From: Prado023 sp963706875
GTDB lineage: Bacteria; Actinomycetota; Actinomycetes; S36-B12; CAIYMF01
DNA length: 64,000 nucleotides
Reading direction: 5' to 3'
NCBI GenBank assembly: GCA_963706875.1
Contig: CAVPNW010000016.1
Span: 62,001-126,000, forward strand
Program-made: the position numbers and the translations under genes
The notes under the pieces: generated by a model
What the model saw: only the letters and a program-made list of their open reading frames with translations
Told to the model about the DNA's origin: nothing
Database searches by the model: none
Shown here: positions 18,931 to 26,929 of the stretch, piece after piece
Position numbering within the stretch: position 1 is the first letter of the stretch
Layout of the letters: the number at the start of each line of letters is the position of its first letter

Positions 18931-20132
18931 GCGGTGCCGCCGTCGGCGTCGCGGAAGTCGTACAGGGGGTCGACGGACCCCAGCTCGGCGTCGACGGCCG
19001 CCAGCAGGCGTTCGACCACATCGGGCACGCCGATCCGGTTGATCGCCTCGGCGAAGAAGCCCCGCACCACCAACCGACGCGCGACCGCCTCCGGCACGCC
19101 GCGACTCATCAGGTAGAACAGCTGCTCATCGTCGAACCGGCCCGTGGCGCTGGCGTGACCCGCTCCGGCGATCTCGCCGGTCTCGATCTCGAGGTTCGGC
19201 ACGGAGTCCGCGCGGGCCCCCTCGGTCAGGACCAGGTTCCGGTTGAGCTCGTAGGTCCGAGTGCCGGTGGCCGCAGCGCGGATCAGGACGTCGCCGATCC
19301 AGACGGTGTGGGCCGATTCGCCCTGCAGGGCGCCCTTGTAGATCACGTCACTGCGGCAGTCGGGCACCGCGTGGTCGACGAACAGCCGGTGCTCGAGGTG
19401 CTGGCCGGCATCGGCGAAGTAGACCCCGACGAGCTCGGCGTCTCCCCCGCGTCCGCGATACTCCACGGATGCGGTGTGCCGGACCAGCGAGCCGCCGAGC
19501 GTGACGACCACGCTGCGAAGGGTCGCGTCGGCCTCCAGCACGGCGTGCTGGTGGGCGACGTGGACCACCTCGTCGTTCCAGAGCTGGTTGCTCACCAGGG
19601 TCAGGGACGCGCCCTGCCCGACGTGGACCTCGATGTTGCCGGCCACGGCACCGGGGGCGCTGAGGTGGTCGAGGATGACGGTGGCGTGGGCGTTGGCACC
19701 GACCTCGATGACCACGTGGGCGAACAGTGCGCGCGCCACACCACCCTGGTCGGCGAACTCGACCCGAGCACTGGCCTGCTGCGCCTCGCCAGCGACAGTG
19801 ATCACCGTCGCGCGACTGGCTGAGGCGAATGCCTGCGCCGAGACCCGGTCGCTGGGGGTGTACCACGCACCCACGCGCGGGTCGGCGTGGTCGACACCCT
19901 CGACGGTGACCGCACCCGTCGTGGACCAGGTCCACTCGAGGTCACCGTGCGGACCGGCTGCCGCGGACCCGTCGTGCAGGCCGCCGAGGCGCGCCAGGGG
20001 CGTGAACCGCCAGAGCTCCTCGCGGCCGCCGGGGACCTCGAAGGCCTGCGGGTCCCGCGACGTCACGCGCGGGGCAAGGTCGTGTGCCGGAGCGGCGAGG
20101 GTGACCTCGCGCTCCTCGATCGTGGACGTCAT
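18927..20132 (-). CDS. sufD: Fe-S scaffold protein SufD
   Basis: 401 residues, SufB/SufD beta-helix family. The C-terminal block GHASATGRFDDEQLFYLMSRGV and RRLVVRGFFAEAINR is the shared SufBD core that binds SufC. It forms the SufBC2D scaffold. The N-terminus is shorter and more variable than SufB. Its ATG shares one base with the sufB stop (TGATG). Confidence 0.95.
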   Translation of the reverse strand: MTSTIEEREVTLAAPAHDLAPRVTSRDPQAFEVPGGREELWRFTPLARLGGLHDGSAAAGPHGDLEWTWSTTGAVTVEGVDHADPRVGAWYTPSDRVSAQAFASASRATVITVAGEAQQASARVEFADQGGVARALFAHVVIEVGANAHATVILDHLSAPGAVAGNIEVHVGQGASLTLVSNQLWNDEVVHVAHQHAVLEADATLRSVVVTLGGSLVRHTASVEYRGRGGDAELVGVYFADAGQHLEHRLFVDHAVPDCRSDVIYKGALQGESAHTVWIGDVLIRAAATGTRTYELNRNLVLTEGARADSVPNLEIETGEIAGAGHASATGRFDDEQLFYLMSRGVPEAVARRLVVRGFFAEAINRIGVPDVVERLLAAVDAELGSVDPLYDFRDADGGTA

Positions 20133-21541
20133 CAGCCGACGGCCCCTTCCATCTGCAGCTCGATCAGGCGGTTCAGCTCGAGGGCGTACTCCATGGGCAG
20201 CTCGCGCGCGATCGGCTCGATGAACCCGCGCACGATCATCGCCATGGCCTCCTCCTCGGTCATACCGCGGCTCATCAGGTAGAACAACTGGTCCTCGGAG
20301 ACCTTGCTGACCGTGGCCTCGTGGCCCATTGCGACGTCATCGACGCGGACGTCGACGTACGGATAGGTGTCGGAGCGGGAGATGTTGTCCACGAGCAGCG
20401 CGTCACAGCGCACCGTGGACTGGGAGTGGTGGGCCTGCTCCTGGACCTGCACCAGTCCGCGGTAGGAGGTCCGCCCACCGCCACGGGCCACGGACTTCGA
20501 CACGATGGCCGAGGAGGTGTACGGCGCGGCGTGGACCATCTTCGAGCCGGCGTCCTGGTGCTGGCCCTCGCCGGCGAACGCGATCGACAGGGTCTCGCCC
20601 TTGGCGTGCTCACCCATCAGCCAGACGGCCGGGTACTTCATGGTGACCTTGGACCCGATGTTGCCGTCGATCCACTCCATCGTGGCGCCCTCGTAGGCGA
20701 CCGCACGCTTGGTGACCAGGTTGTAGACGTTGTTCGACCAGTTCTGGATGGTCGTGTACCGGCAGCGGGCACCCTTCTTCACGATGATCTCCACGACCGC
20801 CGAGTGCAGCGAGTCGCTGGAGTAGATCGGGGCGGTGCAGCCCTCGACGTAGTGCACGTACGCACCCTCGTCGACGATGATGAGCGTGCGCTCGAACTGG
20901 CCCATGTTCTCGGTGTTGATCCGGAAGTAGGCCTGCAGCGGGATCTCGACGTTCACGCCCGGCGGCACGTAGATGAACGAGCCACCGGACCACACCGAGG
21001 TGTTGAGTGCCGCGAACTTGTTGTCCCCGACGGGGATGACCGTGCCGAAGTACTCCTTGAACAGCTCCTCGTGCTCACGCAGGCCGGTGTCGGTGTCCAG
21101 GAAGATGACGCCCTGCTCCTCGAGGTCCTCGCGGATCTTGTGGTAGACCACCTCGGACTCGTACTGCGCGGCAACGCCGGCGACCAGTCGCTGCTTCTCC
21201 GCCTCGGGGATGCCCAGGCGGTCGTAGGTGTTCTTGATGTCGTCGGGCAGCTCCTCCCAACTGGTGGCCTGCTTCTCCGTGGAGCGCACGAAGTACTTGA
21301 TGTTGTCGAAGTCGATGCCCGAGAGGTCGGCGCCGAACGTCGGCATCGGCTTGCGCTCGAAGAGCTTGAGGCCCTTCAGGCGCATGTCGAGCATCCACTG
21401 CGGCTCGGACTTCTTGGCCGAGATGTCGCGCACGACAGCCTCGGACAGGCCCCGCTTGGCGGTGGCGCCGGCGGCGTCGGAGTCCGACCAGCCGTACTCG
21501 TAGGTGCCGATGCCCTCGAGCTGCTCGGTGTTGACCGTCAT
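20132..21541 (-). CDS. sufB: Fe-S scaffold protein SufB
   Basis: 469 residues, the usual size. GTVIPVGDNKFAALNTSVW, YVEGCTAPIYSSDSLHSAVV (with a conserved cysteine) and the C-terminal GHEATVSKVSEDQLFYLMSR are typical. It carries the nascent cluster. I place the start at ATG 21541 (MTVNTEQLEG): GGAAGGA lies about 9 bases upstream and the longer frame adds residues unlike the family. The ATG overlaps the sufR stop by one base. No intein is seen, unlike mycobacterial SufB. Confidence 0.95.
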   Translation of the reverse strand: MTVNTEQLEGIGTYEYGWSDSDAAGATAKRGLSEAVVRDISAKKSEPQWMLDMRLKGLKLFERKPMPTFGADLSGIDFDNIKYFVRSTEKQATSWEELPDDIKNTYDRLGIPEAEKQRLVAGVAAQYESEVVYHKIREDLEEQGVIFLDTDTGLREHEELFKEYFGTVIPVGDNKFAALNTSVWSGGSFIYVPPGVNVEIPLQAYFRINTENMGQFERTLIIVDEGAYVHYVEGCTAPIYSSDSLHSAVVEIIVKKGARCRYTTIQNWSNNVYNLVTKRAVAYEGATMEWIDGNIGSKVTMKYPAVWLMGEHAKGETLSIAFAGEGQHQDAGSKMVHAAPYTSSAIVSKSVARGGGRTSYRGLVQVQEQAHHSQSTVRCDALLVDNISRSDTYPYVDVRVDDVAMGHEATVSKVSEDQLFYLMSRGMTEEEAMAMIVRGFIEPIARELPMEYALELNRLIELQMEGAVG

Positions 21542-22257
21542 CAGGTGGTCCTTCCTTCGGAGGTCGTCAGGGTTTCGGCCGGCTCGCACTGGGTCGTGGT
21601 GATCGGTCCGATGGCTGTGGGGATGTGGGTCGTGCAGACACCGTCGCCGTGGGACAGCGTGGCCAGGCGCATCACGTGGGTGCCCAGCAGGCGCCCGAAG
21701 GCCTCGGTCTCGGCCTCACAGAACTGGGGGAACTCTGCCGCGACGTGGGCGATGGGGCAGTTGTGCTGGCAGAGCTGGATGCCGTTGGCGGTGGGCACAG
21801 CGACGGCCGCGTAGCCCTCGGCGGCCAGGGCGTCGGCCAGGACATCGACGCGCACGTCCATCGGCTCGGTCAGGTCCAGCAGGTCGGAGTAACGGCGCTC
21901 CAGCTCGGCCACGCGCCGCCGGGCGAACTCCATGACCGCGTCCTCACCACCGGTCTCCGCCACGAAGCGCAGCGCCCCGACGGCTACGTCGTCATAGGAG
22001 TTGCCGAAGCTGTCGCGGCCAGCCTGGGTCAGGTGGTACACCCGCGCGGGCCGGCCCCGACCCCGGCGACGGGTGTCCGGTCCGTACGGCGGGCGGTCCG
22101 AGGCCTCGACGAACCCTGCGTCGACCAGGTCGTCCATGTGCTTGCGCACCGCGGCACCGCTGAGCTCGAGCCGCTCAGCGAGCTCAGCCACGGTCGCTTG
22201 GCCCATGTCCAGAAGAGCTCTGGCCACGCGCGCTGGTGCCCCAGTCAGGATTTCCAC
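21541..22257 (-). CDS. sufR: SufR, Fe-S-dependent repressor of the suf operon
   Basis: 238 residues. The N-terminal winged helix (MGQATVAELAERLELSGAAV, residues about 18-37) binds DNA. In the C-terminal half, CQHNCPIAHV and FPQFCEAE give a CX3C-X12-C arrangement, as in SufR proteins where cysteines bind a [4Fe-4S] cluster. In homologues the holo-protein represses suf and apo-protein relieves it when clusters are damaged or iron is short. It is the first gene of the operon and probably represses itself: an inverted repeat lies across its predicted promoter. The GTG start is 6 bases after AACAAT. Confidence 0.93.
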   Translation of the reverse strand: MEILTGAPARVARALLDMGQATVAELAERLELSGAAVRKHMDDLVDAGFVEASDRPPYGPDTRRRGRGRPARVYHLTQAGRDSFGNSYDDVAVGALRFVAETGGEDAVMEFARRRVAELERRYSDLLDLTEPMDVRVDVLADALAAEGYAAVAVPTANGIQLCQHNCPIAHVAAEFPQFCEAETEAFGRLLGTHVMRLATLSHGDGVCTTHIPTAIGPITTTQCEPAETLTTSEGRTT

Positions 22258-22263
22258 AACACC

Positions 22264-22292
22264 ATTGTTGCGTATTTCCTGCGATCCGCAAC
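22264..22292 (-). promoter_or_regulatory. Predicted sufR promoter overlapped by an inverted repeat (candidate SufR operator)
   Basis: Read on the minus strand: TTGCGG (22286-22291) as -35, a 16-base spacer, AACAAT (22264-22269) as -10, then 6 bases to the GTG at 22257. GTTGCG (22287-22292) and its inverted copy CGCAAC (22267-22272) have 14 bases between them and cover both promoter elements. A dimeric repressor bound there would block RNA polymerase. That SufR is the binder is inference from position. Confidence 0.55.
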
Positions 22293-22340
22293 CACCGGGG
22301 CCCCCGACCCCACCGGGCGGCCCGCGGGAGCCACCCGACC

Positions 22341-22346
22341 TAGACT
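22341..22346 (+). promoter_or_regulatory. Leaderless -10 hexamer for the ABC-2 transporter
   Basis: TAGACT, 6 bases before GTG 22353. Divergent from the sufR promoter about 50 bases away. Confidence 0.5.
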
Positions 22347-22352
22347 TCGCCC

Positions 22353-23321
22353 GTGCCCACCGCCGCGGTCGAGATCAACGGACTGACCATGCGCTACGCC
22401 GGTCGGGCGGTCGTCGACGACCTGACGCTGGCAGCCCCGACCGCGTCCATCACGGTCGTCCTGGGCCCCAACGGGGCGGGGAAGACGACCACGATCGAGA
22501 CGGCCGAGGGGTTCCGCTCCCCCCATGGTGGGTCAGTCCGGGTCCTCGGCCTCGATCCCCAGGCGCAGCGGGCGGTCCTGGCTCCCCGCGTCGGCGTGAT
22601 GCTGCAGTCCGGTGGCGTGTGGCCCGCACTGCGGGCAGCCGACATGCTCACGCACGTATCCCGGCTCTACGCCCATCCGCTGCCTCCCGGGGCCCTGATG
22701 GAGCGACTGGGCCTGACGCACGTGGCACGCACCCCGTACCGTCGGCTGTCCGGCGGCGAGCAGCAGAAGCTCGCGCTGGCGTGCGCCCTGGTCGGGCGCC
22801 CCGAGGTGGCCTTCCTCGACGAGCCGACCACCGGGCTGGATCCCGAGTCCCGGATCGGCGTCTGGCAGTTCCTGACCGAGCTGCGCGACAGCGGCGTGGG
22901 GATCGTGATGAGCACCCACCTGCTCGACGAGGCCCAGGCACTGGCCGACCACGTGATCGTCATCGACCAGGGAAGGCTGGCCGCCGCGGGCTCCGTGGCC
23001 GAGCTGACCGGCGCCTCGCCCGGGCTGCGGTTCCGCTCCCGGGCGGGGATGGATGTGGCCGATCTCACGGGCCGACTGCCCGACAGGTTCTCCGTGATCG
23101 AGTCCACACCCGGCCAGTACCGGGTGGATGGCCCCATCACCCCGCAGGTGGTGGCCCTGGTGACCTCGTGGTGCGCCGACCAGGGCGCGATGCCCGAGGA
23201 GCTCAGCACCGGGGGCGGGTCCCTGTCCGAGGCCTACTTCGAGATCACGTCGCGGGCAGGCCCCGGCGGGGATGCTCCCGGGCAGGCGACGACCCGACGA
23301 GACGGGGAGGTGCACACGTGA
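22353..23321 (+). CDS. ABC transporter ATPase (ABC-2 type)
   Basis: 322 residues. Walker A is GPNGAGKTTT near residue 38, the signature RLSGGEQQKLALA near 131, and Walker B VAFLDEPTTGLDP near 152. The C-terminal extension of about 90 residues after the cassette is typical of DrrA-like subunits. With the downstream permease it forms an export pump of unknown substrate. Homologous transporter genes sit beside sufR in mycobacteria (Rv1456c-Rv1458c region), so the neighbourhood is conserved. Its stop overlaps the permease start as GTGA. Confidence 0.92.
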   Translation: MPTAAVEINGLTMRYAGRAVVDDLTLAAPTASITVVLGPNGAGKTTTIETAEGFRSPHGGSVRVLGLDPQAQRAVLAPRVGVMLQSGGVWPALRAADMLTHVSRLYAHPLPPGALMERLGLTHVARTPYRRLSGGEQQKLALACALVGRPEVAFLDEPTTGLDPESRIGVWQFLTELRDSGVGIVMSTHLLDEAQALADHVIVIDQGRLAAAGSVAELTGASPGLRFRSRAGMDVADLTGRLPDRFSVIESTPGQYRVDGPITPQVVALVTSWCADQGAMPEELSTGGGSLSEAYFEITSRAGPGGDAPGQATTRRDGEVHT

Positions 23322-24097
23322 GCTCAGCGGATCCAGACGTTGTCCTGGACCTGACGCCAGCGCCCGGAGCCGCCCCGCGCAGCGCCCGGTGGTGGGCGCA
23401 GTCGCGCCTGGAGTGGCGCCAGCTGATGACCAACGGGGAGCAGCTCCTGCTCACCCTGATCATCCCGATCGCCGCTCTCATCGGCGTCACCCGCCTCGGG
23501 CTGGCCGAGATCGATGAGGCGACCCCCGGGGTCATGGCCCTGGCGATCCTGTCCACGGCGTTCACCGCCACCGCCATCGCGACCGGCTTCGAGCGCCGCT
23601 CCGGGGTCCTGAAGTTCCTCGGCGCCACTCCCCTGGCCCGTTCCGGCCTGCTGGTCGGCAAGACCACGGCAACGTTCGCCGTGATCGTCGTGCAGCTCGT
23701 GCTGATCACCGCGGTGGCCCTGGTGCTGGGCTGGTCCCCGAAGGTGGACCAACCGCTGCTGGTCGTCGCGACCGTCATCCTCGGCACCCTCGCCCTCGGA
23801 TCATGGGGCTTCGCGCTCGCCGGGCTGCTGCGCGCCGAGGCGACGCTTGCGGTGGCCAACGGGATCTTCCTGCTGCTCCTCTTCGCCGGGGGCACCGTGC
23901 TGCCCACCGACCGCCTTCCCGGCCCGTTGGGCGGTGTGGTCCAGCTCCTGCCCAGCGCGGCGCTCGGTGACGCCCTGCGGGCCCTCCTGGGCGCCCCCAG
24001 CGGCATCTCCGGGCTCCCGGTCGGGCCCCTGATCGTCCTCATCGTTTGGGCCGCCGCGGGGATCGCCCTGTCGGTCCGGACGTTCCGCTGGGAGTAG
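23318..24097 (+). CDS. ABC-2 type transporter permease
   Basis: 259 residues with about six membrane segments, for example LLLTLIIPIAALIGVTRLG, TFAVIVVQLVLITAVALVLG and LLVVATVILGTLALGSWGF. Between segments it has the ERRSGVLKFLGATPLAR amphipathic stretch usual before the second half of ABC-2 permeases. GTG 23318 overlaps the ATPase stop and follows GGGGAGG at an 8-base spacing. Its frame is open far upstream, through sufR and the ATPase, only by chance. Confidence 0.9.
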   Translation: MSSADPDVVLDLTPAPGAAPRSARWWAQSRLEWRQLMTNGEQLLLTLIIPIAALIGVTRLGLAEIDEATPGVMALAILSTAFTATAIATGFERRSGVLKFLGATPLARSGLLVGKTTATFAVIVVQLVLITAVALVLGWSPKVDQPLLVVATVILGTLALGSWGFALAGLLRAEATLAVANGIFLLLLFAGGTVLPTDRLPGPLGGVVQLLPSAALGDALRALLGAPSGISGLPVGPLIVLIVWAAAGIALSVRTFRWE

Positions 24098-24199
24098 TGC
24101 TCCTGGCGAGCCCGCGCACGAGGGCCTCCAGCCCGCTGGCCACGCGTCTGTCGGCGGCGAACCACCCGGACCCCCGGTGCCGGGCGCCGATCCGCGAAC

Positions 24200-24205
24200 T
24201 ACGCT
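24200..24205 (+). promoter_or_regulatory. Leaderless -10 hexamer for ctaA
   Basis: TACGCT, 6 bases before GTG 24212. Confidence 0.5.
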
Positions 24206-24211
24206 TGACCC

Positions 24212-25162
24212 GTGCTCGCCTCTGACAACCCCGTCCGGACCACTGTCCCCGTCCCTTCGCCCGTCTCGTCGGGGATCCGGGGCATCTTCATGGCCAACCT
24301 GGTCGCCCAGATCGCCATCGTGGTCACCGGCGGCCTCGTGCGGGTCACCGGATCCGGTCTGGGCTGCCCGACCTGGCCGGAGTGCGTCGACGGCTCGCTC
24401 GTGCCGGTCGAGGGCCAGGCCGAGGCCTTCCACAAGTGGATCGAGTTCGGCAACCGGCTGCTCACCTTCGTCCTGGGGATCCTGGCCATCGCGGCGATCG
24501 TCGGCGCGCTGCGCATGCGGTCGCGCTGGCGGGCCGAGGGTGCAGTGCCACGCCGCCCGATCCTGCTGCTGGCCGCGATCCCGCTGCTGGGCACCCTGGC
24601 CCAGGCCGTGCTCGGTGGGGTCACGGTGCTGACCGGGCTTCATCCGCTGATCGTCGGTGCCCACTTCCTGCTGTCGGCGGCGATCATCGCCGGCTGCGTG
24701 GTCCTGGTCCACCGCGCCGGTGAGGCCGGTGACGAGCCCCTGGTCCGGCTGGTCCGCCCGGAGATCCGCGCGCTGTCAATGGTGCTGGTGACCACCTGTG
24801 CCGCGGTTCTCGTCCTGGGCACCCTCGTCACCGGAGCCGGGCCGCACTCGGGCGACACCGATGTCGACCACCGACTGGACATCGACGTCCGCACGATCGC
24901 GTGGCTGCACGCCGACGTCGTGCTGCTGTTCGTCGGGTTGATCGTGGCCATGTGGCTCGCCCTGCGGCTCACGGATGGTCCGGCGAGGGCGCGCTGGTGG
25001 TCACACGCCCTGATGGCCGTGGCGATCGTGCAGGGAATCCTGGGCTACACCCAGTGGTTCGCCGGCGTGCCGTGGGCGCTCGTGGCGCTGCACATGCTCC
25101 TGGCGTGCCTTGTCTGGGTGGCCACCCTCAAGACGCACCTGAGCCTGCGCACGCGCGGCTGA
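24212..25162 (+). CDS. ctaA: Heme A synthase
   Basis: 316 residues, COX15/CtaA family, with eight hydrophobic segments. Conserved histidines appear in EAFHKWIEFGNR (near 72), TGLHPLIVGAHFLL (near 145), IAWLHADVVLLF (near 230) and LVALHMLLA (near 290); these bind the hemes. SGLGCPTWPECVDG near 50 carries the paired cysteines found in many actinobacterial and Bacillus enzymes. It oxidises heme O to heme A for cytochrome aa3 oxidase. The partner enzyme ctaB is 4 kb downstream, with a two-component system between. Confidence 0.93.
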   Translation: MLASDNPVRTTVPVPSPVSSGIRGIFMANLVAQIAIVVTGGLVRVTGSGLGCPTWPECVDGSLVPVEGQAEAFHKWIEFGNRLLTFVLGILAIAAIVGALRMRSRWRAEGAVPRRPILLLAAIPLLGTLAQAVLGGVTVLTGLHPLIVGAHFLLSAAIIAGCVVLVHRAGEAGDEPLVRLVRPEIRALSMVLVTTCAAVLVLGTLVTGAGPHSGDTDVDHRLDIDVRTIAWLHADVVLLFVGLIVAMWLALRLTDGPARARWWSHALMAVAIVQGILGYTQWFAGVPWALVALHMLLACLVWVATLKTHLSLRTRG

Positions 25163-25196
25163 GCCACCCACCGGCCGCCACCCCCAGTGGATGGCC

Positions 25197-25234
25197 GCGC
25201 CTGAGGCGTCCTGGGCTGTTCGTCGCCTCAGCGC
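25197..25234. terminator. Imperfect hairpin between convergent genes
   Basis: GCGCCTGAGGCG (25197-25208) pairs with CGCCTCAGCGC (25224-25234) with one bulged base. It lies between the stops of ctaA and the proline-rich protein gene and could terminate both. Confidence 0.45.
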
Positions 25235-25250
25235 CGGGTGATGCCGGGGT

Positions 25251-26114
25251 TCAGGCGTCCAGAACGCCGGCGCCGGGATCCTCATCCACCGCCAGTGGCG
25301 ACGCGGACGCGCTGACCGCCTGCCCCTGCGACTCCGACGGCCCCGCGCTCGGCGTGGGGTCTGCGGCTGTCGGGCTCGGGGTCGGGTCCGGGAGTGAGGG
25401 GGTCGGCTCAGGCGTGGGGCTTGGGGAGGGACTGGGGTCCGTCGGCTCCGGGCTCGGGCTGGGGCTGGGGTCCGTCGGCTCCGGTGACGGGCTGGGACTC
25501 GGGTCCGTCGGCTCCGGGCTCGGGCTGGGACTCGGGTCCGTCGGCTCCGGGCTCGGGCTGGGGCTGGGGTCCGTCGGCTCCGGGCTCGGGCTGGGATCCG
25601 TCGGCTCCGGGGTGGGCGTGGGCGCCTGGGTCACAGGAGGTTCCGGCGTCGGCGCAGACGGACTCGGTGAGGCGGTGCCCCCGAGGCCGGCACCACTGAC
25701 GACACCCGGTGTGGAACCCGCGCCCACTGCACCCGTGACACCGCCCTCTGATGGCGATGGCTTCGCGGTCGGAGTGCCCTGCGCGGTGACGGTCGAGCCG
25801 GCGTCAGCCGTGGTCGAGCCAGTGCCCTGCGCGCGCACTCCACCGCTGACGGCGTCCGAGGACTCGGTGCCGGCGGGCCGCAGGGCCAGGGACTCGGGGC
25901 GCTCCGGGTCCGCCGGCGCCGCTGCCAGCGTCGCGATCGGGGCGAGCTGGGAGTCGGGATCCTGCAGGAGGCGGTCCACGTCCGATGCTGTGAGCACTCG
26001 CACCGGGGCATCAGCCACGACATCACGAACCGCAGACACTGCCGCAAGTCCCACCGCAGCGGCCCCCGCGGCCATGGCGGCCCACGCTGTGATCGACAGC
26101 CAGCGGTACCTCAT
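25251..26114 (-). CDS. Membrane-anchored proline-rich repeat protein
   Basis: 287 residues, not recognised beyond its layout. Residues about 8-30 (WAAMAAGAAAVGLAAVSAV) are one hydrophobic segment, an uncleaved anchor or signal. A variable Ala/Ser/Thr/Gly region follows, then about residues 165-235 consist of six EPTDPSPSP-type units, and a short acidic tail. Pro-rich repeats of this kind span the cell wall or are O-mannosylated in actinobacteria. It is divergent from a response regulator and kinase, about 130 bases away, and may be their target or sensor accessory (inference). CACACT lies 6 bases before the ATG, a weak leaderless -10. Confidence 0.7.
   Translation of the reverse strand: MRYRWLSITAWAAMAAGAAAVGLAAVSAVRDVVADAPVRVLTASDVDRLLQDPDSQLAPIATLAAAPADPERPESLALRPAGTESSDAVSGGVRAQGTGSTTADAGSTVTAQGTPTAKPSPSEGGVTGAVGAGSTPGVVSGAGLGGTASPSPSAPTPEPPVTQAPTPTPEPTDPSPSPEPTDPSPSPSPEPTDPSPSPSPEPTDPSPSPSPEPTDPSPSPSPEPTDPSPSPSPTPEPTPSLPDPTPSPTAADPTPSAGPSESQGQAVSASASPLAVDEDPGAGVLDA
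25428..25612. repeat. Tandem repeat encoding EPTDPSPSP units
   Basis: Six near-identical units of 27-33 bases inside the proline-rich protein gene. Units differ by synonymous or small changes. Copy number is likely to vary between strains. Confidence 0.85.
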
Positions 26115-26235
26115 GACACCAGTGTGCCCCCTCGTCCGCCTAACTCCCCACTAAGGGCGCACCAAACCGGTGGGCGTCGCCCTCACGACCCGGGCATCAC
26201 GGCCCCACCTCCGACGTCGGCCACGAGCCAGCGTC

Positions 26236-26241
26236 TACGGT
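26236..26241 (+). promoter_or_regulatory. Leaderless -10 hexamer for the response regulator
   Basis: TACGGT, 6 bases before ATG 26248. Confidence 0.5.
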
Positions 26242-26247
26242 GGGGGC

Positions 26248-26925
26248 ATGTCACGAGTGCTGGTTGTGGAGGACGACCCGGGTATCCGCTCGGCACTCAT
26301 CCACGCCCTCACCGATCGCGGTCACGCCGTCGACTCGGCGCCGAACGCGATGACGGGCCTGCAGGCAGCGATCAGCGGTGAGCCGGACGTGGTCATCCTC
26401 GACCTCGGCCTGCCCGACCTCGACGGCGTCGAGCTGCTGCGGATGCTCCGGGCGGTCAGCGCCACTCCGGTCATCGTGGCCACCGCCCGCGACGACGACG
26501 AGCAGGTGGTCCGCGCACTGGACTGCGGCGCCGACGACTACATGATCAAGCCGTTCTCCGCCGACACCCTCGACGCCCGGATCCGGGCGGTGCTGCGACG
26601 CACCGCCACCAACGCGCCGAGCTCGGAGTTGGCCGTCGGGGGCCTGCACCTGGACACGCGTGGCCGGACAGCGGAGTTGGACGGCGAGGAACTCGAGCTC
26701 AGCCCCCGTGAGTTCGACCTTCTGGCCTACCTGATGGCCCGCCCTGGGGAGGTCGTCACCAAGCGCGAGCTCCTGGCCGAGGTCTGGCGCGTGTCGTACG
26801 GCGGTGGGGAGAAGACGGTGGACGTCCACCTGTCGTGGCTCCGCCGCAAGTTGGGCGAGACCGCCCAGGAGCCGCACTACCTGCACACTGTGCGGGGCGT
26901 GGGCGTGAAGCTGGTGGAGCCGTGA
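26248..26925 (+). CDS. OmpR/PhoB-type response regulator
   Basis: 225 residues. The receiver domain (1-120) has the acidic pair ED at 8-9, the phosphorylation site Asp52 in VVILDLGLPD, a conserved Thr in VATAR and Lys in MIKPFS. The C-terminal winged helix (about 130-222) has LSPREFDLLAYLMARPG and the recognition helix in EKTVDVHLSWLRRKLG. It regulates transcription when phosphorylated by the kinase 4 bases downstream. The stimulus is not known. Confidence 0.95.
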   Translation: MSRVLVVEDDPGIRSALIHALTDRGHAVDSAPNAMTGLQAAISGEPDVVILDLGLPDLDGVELLRMLRAVSATPVIVATARDDDEQVVRALDCGADDYMIKPFSADTLDARIRAVLRRTATNAPSSELAVGGLHLDTRGRTAELDGEELELSPREFDLLAYLMARPGEVVTKRELLAEVWRVSYGGGEKTVDVHLSWLRRKLGETAQEPHYLHTVRGVGVKLVEP

Positions 26926-26929
26926 CGCG

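Noticed and set aside
20321..21814. Long plus-strand frame across sufB
   Set aside because: It is rich in Arg, Gly, Val and Asp and runs antisense to a well-conserved gene, so it is a shadow.
25428..25612. CRISPR-like array in the 33-base repeats
   Set aside because: The repeats are in frame and encode EPTDPSPSP units with no spacers.
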